Assembly (NCBI GenBank): GCA_902782985.1
Contig: CACZPC010000003.1
Span: 1 to 9,151, forward strand
DNA: 9,151 bases
DNA from: Oscillospiraceae bacterium
GTDB taxonomy: Bacteria > Bacillota > Clostridia > Saccharofermentanales > Saccharofermentanaceae
Reading direction: 5' to 3'
Shown: positions 1-6,209 of the stretch, piece by piece
Numbering within the stretch: the first letter of the stretch is position 1
Layout: every line of letters starts with the position of its first letter
Program-made: the position numbers and the translations under genes
Notes under the pieces: model-generated
Seen by the model: the letters and a program-made list of their open reading frames with translations, nothing else
What the model was told of the DNA's origin: nothing
The model's database searches: none

Positions 1-339
1 CTTACTACCAACAACAGAATGGAGCAGATGGCTGTCATCAGGGCTCTGGAAGCATTGACCAGACCTTGTCATGTCGATCTATACAGTGACAGCGCCTATG
101 TCGTTAATGCCTTTAATCAGAACTGGATAGCCGGTTGGCAACGTAATAACTGGCGTAATTCCGCTAAAGCTGAAGTTGCCAATATCGATCTTTGGAAGAG
201 ATTGATCGAACTTACTTCCGTTCACGAAGTTGTATTTCACAAGGTCAAGGGACATGCTGATAATGAATTCAATAACAGATGCGATCAGCTCGCAGTAGAG
301 CAGTCATCCAAATACGCATCTGCGGCAGGTGGAATATGA
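1..339 (+). CDS. rnhA: Ribonuclease HI, 3' part (5' end outside window)
   Basis: Ribonuclease HI cuts the RNA strand of RNA-DNA hybrids, removing R-loops and replication primers in the cytoplasm. The frame is open from base 1, giving 112 visible residues, so the N-terminal strand with the first catalytic aspartate is missing. The visible part starts in the TTNNRME motif, whose glutamate (visible residue 8) matches E. coli Glu48. YSDSAYV supplies the Asp70 equivalent (residue 30), KGHAD the His124 equivalent (85), and RCDQLA the Asp134 equivalent (95). The WxxGWxxxxWR stretch resembles the basic substrate-binding handle region of the E. coli type. An in-frame ATG at 19 is inside the conserved motif and is not a plausible start. 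The stop overlaps the next start (ATGA). Family assignment is near certain; the symbol follows the usual name for this family. Confidence 0.93.
   Translation, partial: LTTNNRMEQMAVIRALEALTRPCHVDLYSDSAYVVNAFNQNWIAGWQRNNWRNSAKAEVANIDLWKRLIELTSVHEVVFHKVKGHADNEFNNRCDQLAVEQSSKYASAAGGI
324..332 (+). promoter_or_regulatory. Ribosome binding site of the NUDIX gene
   Basis: The purine-rich run GGCAGGTGG lies inside the last codons of the RNase HI gene, 3 bases before the ATG at 336. It supports that start over an in-frame ATG at 279, which lies deep inside rnhA. Confidence 0.5.
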
Positions 340-899
340 GTACAGATAGATCCTATGATGATCTGATTGAAACCACATTGTCATCTGAGACCGTTTTTCA
401 CGGGAGAGTATTTGATACAATAGTTAAGAAAGTAAGACTCTCTGACGGTCGTACATCAGGGCGTGAGATCGTAAAGCATAATGGCGGCGCATGTATCCTG
501 CCGGTAGATGACGATCTTAATTGCTATATGGTCAGGCAGTTCAGAAGTCCTTTCGAGAAGATCCTGCTTGAAGTGCCCGCGGGAAAGCTCGAGATCGGTG
601 AAGATCCTCGTGTATGTGCCATAAGGGAGCTTCATGAAGAGACCGGTTTTGAAGCTGAAGAAGTGATAGATCTCGGCAGAATGGTTTGTTCGCCGGGATA
701 TGATTCTGAAGTTATCGGTCTTTTTGCAGCCAGAGGTCTCCGTTTTGTAGGCGAAATGCCTGATGACGGTGAGTTCCTGAAGTGTGAGAAGATCCCGCTT
801 AAGGAGCTTGTCAGGATGGCCGATGACGGAGAGATCGAGGACAGTAAGACAATGCTGTGTATCTATAAAACAGTTAGGAGACTTGGACTTGAGTTCTAA
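336..899 (+). CDS. NUDIX hydrolase, ADP-ribose pyrophosphatase type
   Basis: This is a 187-residue NUDIX hydrolase, predicted to split ADP-ribose into AMP and ribose 5-phosphate in the cytoplasm, thereby removing a reactive NAD breakdown product. A complete NUDIX box GX5EX7REUXEEXGU spans residues 83-105 (G83, E89, R97, E98, E101, E102, G104). It is preceded by the EVPAG segment common in this subfamily. About 15 residues after the box comes CSPGYDSE (118-125), the downstream proline motif that characterises ADP-ribose pyrophosphatases rather than dinucleoside polyphosphate or mutT enzymes. Length is usual for the family. The chosen ATG overlaps the rnhA stop (ATGA) and has a purine-rich site in front; an earlier ATG at 279 would add 19 unlikely residues. 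Its last 11 bases overlap the predicted ftsK start. Substrate is inferred from motifs only; another nucleoside diphosphate sugar is possible. Confidence 0.9.
   Translation: MSTDRSYDDLIETTLSSETVFHGRVFDTIVKKVRLSDGRTSGREIVKHNGGACILPVDDDLNCYMVRQFRSPFEKILLEVPAGKLEIGEDPRVCAIRELHEETGFEAEEVIDLGRMVCSPGYDSEVIGLFAARGLRFVGEMPDDGEFLKCEKIPLKELVRMADDGEIEDSKTMLCIYKTVRRLGLEF
876..880 (+). promoter_or_regulatory. Ribosome binding site that selects the TTG start of ftsK
   Basis: AGGAG inside the NUDIX gene lies 8 bases before the TTG at 889 and only 2 bases before another in-frame TTG at 883. The spacing favours 889. No in-frame ATG with a comparable site is present nearby. Confidence 0.7.
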
Positions 900-3800
900 T
901 GAAGGCAAAAGAGAAGTTACGGGATTAGCACTCTTTTTCTGTGCTATCGCGCTGACTCTTATTTATTATCTTCCCGAATCCATAACGGGTTTTCTTGGAG
1001 TATGGTTAAGAGGTCTCGGATTCGGTCTTATCGGATCAGCTGCTTTCATGATCCCCGTTTTTCTCTTTTATGCTGCCGTTGATTTTTTCCTTGAGAAGAG
1101 AGAGGGTGTCGCTCCTATACGTATCAGATCCGTTATCGTTCTGATGATATGTGTAGCAGCTTTGTTTGCTCTCTTTACCATGGATTTCGATCACTTCAGA
1201 GAGCTCTGTGCAGTTAAGAACGGTGAGAGCTTCAGAGCGACCAAGGCACTTGCTCTCCTGTGGAGATCGGGTCCGGATTCTTCTCTTATAGCCAAGGATC
1301 CTGCATCTAAGTGTCTGCCCGGTGGAATTGTCGGCGGAGGAATTGCCGTTTCCCTTAATAAACTTGCAGGTAAGACTGTTTCCGTTCTTGCCATGTTCGT
1401 TATCCTGCTCTCGCAGATAATCCTCATGTTTCATGTTTCTTTGAAGAAGACTGCTAAGAAGACCGCTAAGGCGATCGGTAATGCTACTTCAAGGGCATAT
1501 AACAATGTAAAGGAAAGATACAGTGCACCCCGATATCCGTATTCCGACAGCGGCAGAGCTCCTCAGAACAGGAGCATGAATCCGACAGCACAGGCGGGAT
1601 ATAGTCAGAATCCTTTTGTTCAGCATCAGGAGATCTCAGGCAGCAGGTCTCAGTTTGTTAATTCTACGACTGAGATATCCGGTTATCCGTTATTTGAGCG
1701 AAATGCTCAATATCTTCCTCAGGAAGTTAATGATGCTAATATGAGAGATCCTTTCGGCAAGCGCATTCCGGTCGACAGTAAGACCGGATTTATGGATGTG
1801 TCTGCAAGAGAATTCGGTGCAGATACTCAGGGAGATCCCAATTCACTTGCCTACGGATATAATAAAGTCTCGACTCAAGGTGCAGAAGAAGCTCCCACTG
1901 CTGAGTTTGACTATACGACTAAGCCCAAGGCAGCTCCCGTAAGGCAACCGAGAAAGCAACCTCAGGAACCGGAATTTCTTCGTAATGAGAATACTCAACA
2001 GGATTTCTATGATCTTCAGGACGGTGTCTATCCCGGTGATCCCGAGCATATGGCTCGTTATCAGGAAGCATCCGATGAGAGACAGTATCAGGACCAGTAT
2101 CCTGATGATAATGAAGAGCGATATAATGATCAGTATTATGATGATCCTAATGATTTCCCGGAAGAGATCACTGATGATGAGGATCCCTATGATTATACGA
2201 GTAACAGAGGTGTCAGAACGCCACATATGCCTATCGGGGGAGCAGTCGCTCCTGAGATGCCCGTATCTTCCGCAGCGTCTGGTGCAACGCCTTCGCCTGC
2301 ATCAAATGCGGATCCTTCGAGCTCCGCTATTCCGATCAATCAGGAAAGTGAGAATGAAGGTTTCAGCAGGACTGAGGGCAGGATAATCGAGACTGCCACA
2401 AAGGAGCCGTCGCTTGATATCAACAGCGGCAGGGTAAAGAGCAGGAGAAAGGGTCCTTATCGTCCGGCTCCGATCAGTCTTCTTGCCAAGGATCAGGCTT
2501 CTAAGAATGCTAATAACAATGCGGAGCTTCAGGCTAAAGCGGCCGAACTGGAGGATGCTCTTCAGAGCTTCGGTATTAATGCAAAGGTTATCAATATAAC
2601 TCACGGTCCTGCTATCACGAGATTCGAACTTACTATAGACAGAGGTGTTAAGGTCAGCAGAGTATTGTCTCTTCAGGATGATATTGCTTTGGCCATGGCT
2701 GCAGTGTCTGTAAGAATAGAAGCTCCTATTCCGGGTAAGAGTGCCATCGGTATCGAGATCCCCAATAAGAAGACTTCGGCTGTCCAGCTCAGAGGGCTTC
2801 TTGAGACTTCCGAGTTTAAGCAGGGCCCCGGACTTGAGGTGCCTCTCGGTAAGGATATCCCCGGTAAGCCGATAATGTGTAATATCGCCAAGATGCCACA
2901 TCTTCTGATAGCCGGTTCTACCGGTTCGGGTAAATCCGTCTGTATTAATACGATCCTTACAAGTATTCTCTGTAAAGCTTCTCCCGACGATGTCAGGATG
3001 ATCCTTGTCGATCCCAAGGTCGTCGAACTTTCTGTTTATAACGGTATACCGCATCTTCTGATGCCCGTTGTTACGGATCCCCGAAAGGCTTCCAATGCCC
3101 TGAAGTGGGCCGTTATAGAAATGGAGAGAAGATATAAGTGTTTCTCGGAGTCAGGCTGCAGAGATCTGGCCGGATATAATGAATATCTTAAATATAACGG
3201 TGAGAAGCCTTTGCCTTTGATCCTTATTGTCATAGATGAGCTTGCTGATCTTATGACTGTAGCTGCCAAGGAAGTCGAGGATCAGATCGCGAGACTTGCC
3301 GCCATGGCACGTGCTGCAGGTCTTCATCTCCTTATCGCTACCCAGCGTCCTTCGGTAGATGTTATTACAGGCGTTATCAAGTCCAATGTGCCTTCGAGAA
3401 TAGCTTTCGCAGTATCTTCCGGTGTTGACAGTAGAACGATACTTGATTCTGTTGGTGCCGAGAAGCTTCTTGGTAAAGGCGATATGCTCTACGCTCCTTT
3501 ATCGGCTCCCAAGCCCGTTCGCGGACAGGGTGCTTTCGTATCTGATAAGGAAGTAGAAGATATCGTCAAATTCCTTAAGGAAAATTACGGTACCTTATAT
3601 GATGAAGATATCATAAAGGCGGTAGAGACACCCGCAGCTTCCGGCGGTTCATCCGGGTCTTCTGATGCCGGCGGGTCGGATGAAGATGATCTTCTTGATC
3701 AGGCCGTAAATATCGTTATCGAGGCCGGTAATGCATCGGTATCTATCCTGCAGAGACGTCTCGGGGTCGGTTATCCTCGAGCAGCACGCCTTATAGATGT

Positions 3801-3906
3801 TTTGGAGCAAAGACATATAATCGGTCCTTTCGAAGGAAGTAAACCTCGTAAGGTACTCGTTACCAAGACCGATTGGCTCGAAATGCAGTCTAAGGGAGAT
3901 CAGTGA
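889..3906 (+). CDS. ftsK: FtsK/SpoIIIE family DNA translocase
   Basis: This is a septum-located, ATP-driven DNA pump that moves chromosome ends out of the closing division or sporulation septum. With the TTG start it has 1005 residues: four membrane segments at about 12-29, 42-68, 80-98 and 163-183; a long polar linker at about 190-523; then the conserved motor. The motor shows Walker A GSTGSGKS (676-683), Walker B ILIVIDELADL with D783 and E784, and ATQRPSVDVITG (817-828). A gly/ser/asp-rich stretch leads to the gamma winged-helix domain (about 935-1000), which in relatives reads oriented octamer sequences. B. subtilis SpoIIIE has about 790 residues, so most of the extra length here is linker. 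The TTG has AGGAG at 8 bases; an ATG at 823 would place polar residues before the first helix and deepen the overlap. It sits between the NUDIX gene and pncC, overlapping both. Whether it serves division, sporulation or both cannot be told here. Confidence 0.95.
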   Translation: MSSNEGKREVTGLALFFCAIALTLIYYLPESITGFLGVWLRGLGFGLIGSAAFMIPVFLFYAAVDFFLEKREGVAPIRIRSVIVLMICVAALFALFTMDFDHFRELCAVKNGESFRATKALALLWRSGPDSSLIAKDPASKCLPGGIVGGGIAVSLNKLAGKTVSVLAMFVILLSQIILMFHVSLKKTAKKTAKAIGNATSRAYNNVKERYSAPRYPYSDSGRAPQNRSMNPTAQAGYSQNPFVQHQEISGSRSQFVNSTTEISGYPLFERNAQYLPQEVNDANMRDPFGKRIPVDSKTGFMDVSAREFGADTQGDPNSLAYGYNKVSTQGAEEAPTAEFDYTTKPKAAPVRQPRKQPQEPEFLRNENTQQDFYDLQDGVYPGDPEHMARYQEASDERQYQDQYPDDNEERYNDQYYDDPNDFPEEITDDEDPYDYTSNRGVRTPHMPIGGAVAPEMPVSSAASGATPSPASNADPSSSAIPINQESENEGFSRTEGRIIETATKEPSLDINSGRVKSRRKGPYRPAPISLLAKDQASKNANNNAELQAKAAELEDALQSFGINAKVINITHGPAITRFELTIDRGVKVSRVLSLQDDIALAMAAVSVRIEAPIPGKSAIGIEIPNKKTSAVQLRGLLETSEFKQGPGLEVPLGKDIPGKPIMCNIAKMPHLLIAGSTGSGKSVCINTILTSILCKASPDDVRMILVDPKVVELSVYNGIPHLLMPVVTDPRKASNALKWAVIEMERRYKCFSESGCRDLAGYNEYLKYNGEKPLPLILIVIDELADLMTVAAKEVEDQIARLAAMARAAGLHLLIATQRPSVDVITGVIKSNVPSRIAFAVSSGVDSRTILDSVGAEKLLGKGDMLYAPLSAPKPVRGQGAFVSDKEVEDIVKFLKENYGTLYDEDIIKAVETPAASGGSSGSSDAGGSDEDDLLDQAVNIVIEAGNASVSILQRRLGVGYPRAARLIDVLEQRHIIGPFEGSKPRKVLVTKTDWLEMQSKGDQ
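3893..3898 (+). promoter_or_regulatory. Ribosome binding site of pncC
   Basis: AGGGAG at the end of ftsK lies 7 bases before the ATG at 3906 but only 4 before an in-frame GTG at 3903. It supports the ATG as start. Confidence 0.65.
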
Positions 3907-4418
3907 TGGTTTTTGATGATCTGTACTACAAGGCTTTTGATCTTGTTGACGAGCTTAATTCTTGCGGAGTTAAGATCGCTTTTGCCGAGAGTCTTACCGG
4001 AGGTCTTATATCCTCCAGGCTCGTTGATGTATGCGGCGCTTCTGATGTCTTACTCGGCGGTGTAGTTTCTTATACTAATGATATTAAGATAAATGTCCTC
4101 GGAGTTAGGGAAGAGACGATCGATGCTTATACCGAAGTATCCGGTGAGTGCGCGAAAGAAATGGCTGAAGGAGTCAGAAAACTTACGGGTGCAGATATTG
4201 CGTTTTCCGCTACGGGTTATGCCGGAGATTATTCCGATACTATTGACATTATCGATCAGGATTCGGAAAATGGCACCGTTTGGTTCGGATTTGCGACTGA
4301 AGACGGTACGGAAGCATTTTGTCAATTCTTCCCCGGGAAGCGAGATGAAGTCAGGCTTCAGGCCGTGGAATTCGTTTATGATACGGTCATTTCCTATCTT
4401 CGTGAGAATTACGAATAG
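3906..4418 (+). CDS. pncC: Nicotinamide-nucleotide amidase, stand-alone CinA C-terminal domain
   Basis: PncC converts NMN to nicotinic acid mononucleotide and ammonia, recycling the NMN released by NAD-dependent DNA ligase. The 170-residue protein has only the CinA C-terminal domain. It shows AESLTGGL (27-34) with the conserved serine S29, then GAS (44-46), GGVVSYTND with Y56 and K61, LGVREET (65-71), NGTVWFG (122-128) and FFPGKRDEVR (141-150). In the middle the usual SGIAGPxGG loop is replaced by SATGYAGD (101-108) followed by an acidic stretch, a visible departure from the family that could change substrate binding. The ATG overlaps the ftsK stop (TGATG), so translation is probably coupled. 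In many Gram-positive genomes full-length cinA lies directly before recA; here murJ lies between. Family assignment is firm, catalytic activity less so. An older label would be competence/damage-inducible protein CinA. Confidence 0.88.
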   Translation: MVFDDLYYKAFDLVDELNSCGVKIAFAESLTGGLISSRLVDVCGASDVLLGGVVSYTNDIKINVLGVREETIDAYTEVSGECAKEMAEGVRKLTGADIAFSATGYAGDYSDTIDIIDQDSENGTVWFGFATEDGTEAFCQFFPGKRDEVRLQAVEFVYDTVISYLRENYE

Positions 4419-4422
4419 CAAA

Positions 4423-4449
4423 AAGCGGAGTGGATCACCGCTGCCGCTT
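4423..4449 (+). other. Hairpin in the pncC-murJ gap
   Basis: AAGCGG (4423-4428) and CCGCTT (4444-4449) form a 6-base inverted repeat around a 15-base loop. The loop holds a second small palindrome, GTGGATCAC. An alternative inner pairing AGCG/CGCT is also possible. No T-run follows, so it is not a classic intrinsic terminator. It could be a weak attenuator or an mRNA processing site between the left operon and murJ, or have no role. Confidence 0.3.
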
Positions 4450-4475
4450 ATTATGCGTTATATAAATATAGATAC

Positions 4476-4481
4476 AGAGGA
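4476..4481 (+). promoter_or_regulatory. Ribosome binding site of murJ
   Basis: AGAGGA lies 5 bases before the ATG at 4487 and supports this start, which also gives a short polar N-terminus before the first helix, as usual for the family. Confidence 0.65.
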
Positions 4482-4486
4482 ATAAA

Positions 4487-6076
4487 ATGAGTAATATTTC
4501 GAATACAAAGTCCAAGAAAAGCATGAGCATGACATTAGCAACTGCTCTTATGATGGTCGGACTTATCTTTTCCAAGTGTTCGGGATTTTTAAGAGATATA
4601 TTCGTATCGGCGCGTTTTGATGATATGTACAGAGATGCTTTCACTCTGGCATTTATGATACCCGATATCGTATTTGATCTTCTTATCGGCGGTGCGATCC
4701 AGTCTGCGATTACGCCGACACTTGCTTCTTCCATTGCCCGGGGCGAGTCGGAGAAGGGGTGGAGAGCCGTCAATATATTTATTTCCGTGTTCTCTGTAAT
4801 AGTTATCTGCGTATGTGTACTGGGTGTTGTATTTTCTGAACCCATGTATATGATATTCAAATCCGAGGAAAAGGGAACTGAAGTAGCTCATCTTGCGGCT
4901 ATGGCTTCCAAGTGGCTCTTTCCGCAGATATTCTTTATGATGCTTGCCGCGCTCAGTATCGGTATCCTTAACAGTTATAAGAGATTTGGTTCTACCGCTT
5001 TCGGTCCTACGGTCTATAATATCTGCGTTCTTGCATCTATCTTGTTATTTGCGGACAATTCCGAGCATAAGCTTATGATGACAACGGCAGGTATCATGGT
5101 CGCCGCTTGTATATATTTCCTTTTCCAGCTTCTGTGCGGACATGATATCCTGAGAAATTTCAGGTTTACTTTTGATCCTAAGGATAAGGAATTTCACGCT
5201 CTTGTACGTAAGGCACTTCCTATACTGCTTTCTGCATCGGTCGTCAGGATCAATATGGCTATATTGAATTTTTTTGCCGAGCAGATCCCTGACCATGTTA
5301 CATTCCTTCTTCGAAATGCTTCCACTGTCTGGCAGCTGCCTTATGGTATTTTTGCTGTTGCCATAGGAAGTGTTATGCTTCCGTCAATAGCGTCTTTATA
5401 TGGCGAGAAGAAATACAGTGAGTGTTCTTCGCTCCTGTCCTCAAGACTTAAGAGTGCTCTTTTCCTTACTATACCTTCAGCCGGATTTATGATCCTGATG
5501 AATGTCGATGTCATCAAGGCCGTATTCCAGTGGACGTCTGCGTATACGGATGCCAATGCTCAGAAGGCCGGTACTTTCCTGATCGGATATTCTGCAGCTA
5601 TCATCACTCATACTGTCATCTTCATTATGAATCAGGCGTTTTACGGAATGGGGAAGACCAGGATACCTCTTATCGCAGGTTGCATAGGACTTGTTACTAA
5701 TCCTTTATTCTGTACATTATTTATCTCGAGGGGATACGGACTTATCTCATTGACTTTTGCATATTCGCTTACAAGTCTTTTCCAGCTCCTGACTCTTTGC
5801 ATCATATATTACAGGAGGAAGGATACGACATCCTTAAAGATACTTCCGTTTGCATGCAAGGCCGGTATCAGTGTAGCGATGATGTGTGTGGTACTCTTCG
5901 TATTTGACAGAGTGCTCCCTGCGCAGGGCAGCAAGATGCTCCAGCTGGCTATACTGGCAGGAAAAGGTATATGCTGCGTGTTTATATACTTCGGCTGTGC
6001 ACTCGTTCTGAAGATGCCCGAGGCAACGGATTGGATCGTTAGATTCAGGTCAAAACTTCTCCGCAAGTCCCATTAA
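4487..6076 (+). CDS. murJ: Lipid II flippase family protein MurJ (MviN)
   Basis: MurJ moves the peptidoglycan precursor lipid II across the cytoplasmic membrane. The 529-residue protein is hydrophobic throughout, with about a dozen or more membrane segments visible (14 expected), and has the usual length. Family marks are SKCSGFLRD (29-37), RDAFTLAFMIPD (49-60), GGAIQSAITP (68-77), GILNSYKRFGSTAFGPTVYN in the fifth-sixth helix region, and QLPYGIFAVAIGSVMLPS from residue 283. Compared by eye with E. coli MurJ, Arg24 and Asp39 are kept (R36, D50), Arg18 is lysine (K30), and the Asp269-Arg270 pair is Ser279-Thr280. A 68-base gap separates it from pncC, and it has its own ribosome binding site. 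No strong terminator follows; recA has its own promoter. A diverged flippase paralogue of the MOP superfamily cannot be excluded. Confidence 0.88.
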   Translation: MSNISNTKSKKSMSMTLATALMMVGLIFSKCSGFLRDIFVSARFDDMYRDAFTLAFMIPDIVFDLLIGGAIQSAITPTLASSIARGESEKGWRAVNIFISVFSVIVICVCVLGVVFSEPMYMIFKSEEKGTEVAHLAAMASKWLFPQIFFMMLAALSIGILNSYKRFGSTAFGPTVYNICVLASILLFADNSEHKLMMTTAGIMVAACIYFLFQLLCGHDILRNFRFTFDPKDKEFHALVRKALPILLSASVVRINMAILNFFAEQIPDHVTFLLRNASTVWQLPYGIFAVAIGSVMLPSIASLYGEKKYSECSSLLSSRLKSALFLTIPSAGFMILMNVDVIKAVFQWTSAYTDANAQKAGTFLIGYSAAIITHTVIFIMNQAFYGMGKTRIPLIAGCIGLVTNPLFCTLFISRGYGLISLTFAYSLTSLFQLLTLCIIYYRRKDTTSLKILPFACKAGISVAMMCVVLFVFDRVLPAQGSKMLQLAILAGKGICCVFIYFGCALVLKMPEATDWIVRFRSKLLRKSH

Positions 6077-6094
6077 TATCCCTTAAGTCCCATT
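6065..6094 (+). repeat. 10-base direct repeat at the murJ stop
   Basis: AAGTCCCATT occurs at 6065-6074, covering the last murJ codons, and again at 6085-6094, exactly 20 bases later. It may be a small local duplication or chance. No function is evident. Confidence 0.5.
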
Positions 6095-6129
6095 CTCTAA
6101 AATTTCGTTCGATTTTTCTTGCAAATCCA

Positions 6130-6158
6130 TTGACATTGGGATAGCTTATTAATACAAT
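6130..6158 (+). promoter_or_regulatory. Sigma-A type promoter of recA-recX
   Basis: The -35 TTGACA (6130-6135) matches consensus fully. The spacer is 17 bases and the -10 TACAAT (6153-6158) matches 5 of 6. Transcription should start near 6165, giving a leader of about 45 bases to the recA ATG. This is the best promoter in the window, and the LexA box lies just after the predicted start. Confidence 0.88.
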
Positions 6159-6174
6159 TGATTCATAAAAGTTA

Positions 6175-6186
6175 GAACAAATGTTC
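6175..6186 (+). promoter_or_regulatory. LexA (SOS) operator of recA
   Basis: GAACAAATGTTC is a perfect match to the Gram-positive LexA core GAAC-N4-GTTC known from B. subtilis. It lies about 10-20 bases after the predicted transcription start, where a bound repressor would block initiation or escape. Repression by LexA with release after DNA damage is inferred from the site and from recA being its target. Confidence 0.9.
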
Positions 6187-6196
6187 ATTGTATTTT

Positions 6197-6201
6197 GGAG
6201 G
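6197..6201 (+). promoter_or_regulatory. Ribosome binding site of recA
   Basis: GGAGG lies 8 bases before the ATG at 6210. An in-frame TTG at 6195 overlaps this site and so cannot be the start. Confidence 0.85.
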
Positions 6202-6209
6202 ACCACTTA

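Noticed and set aside
456..908. Reverse-strand open frame of 150 codons
   Set aside because: Opposite the NUDIX gene, whose complete catalytic box shows which strand codes.
1843..2226. Reverse-strand open frame of 127 codons, very rich in isoleucine and leucine, looking like a membrane protein
   Set aside because: It is the complement of the FtsK linker: GAT (Asp) codons read backwards give ATC (Ile). No ribosome binding site, and the ftsK frame here is intact.
2302..3054. Reverse-strand open frame of 250 codons
   Set aside because: It lies wholly opposite the conserved FtsK core and resembles no family I recognise. A by-product of the codon bias of ftsK.
3903..3905. GTG as the start of pncC
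   Set aside because: The ribosome binding site is only 4 bases away; the ATG three bases later has better spacing (7 bases).
4451..4470. Promoter for murJ from TATAAA at 4461-4466
   Set aside because: No recognisable -35 at the right distance and no extended -10; AT-rich by composition.
4435..4860. Reverse-strand open frame of 141 codons overlapping the murJ start
   Set aside because: Antisense to conserved MurJ motifs; no supporting start site and no recognisable domain.
6195..6197. TTG as the start of recA, adding five residues
   Set aside because: It overlaps the GGAGG ribosome binding site itself, which is well spaced for the ATG at 6210.
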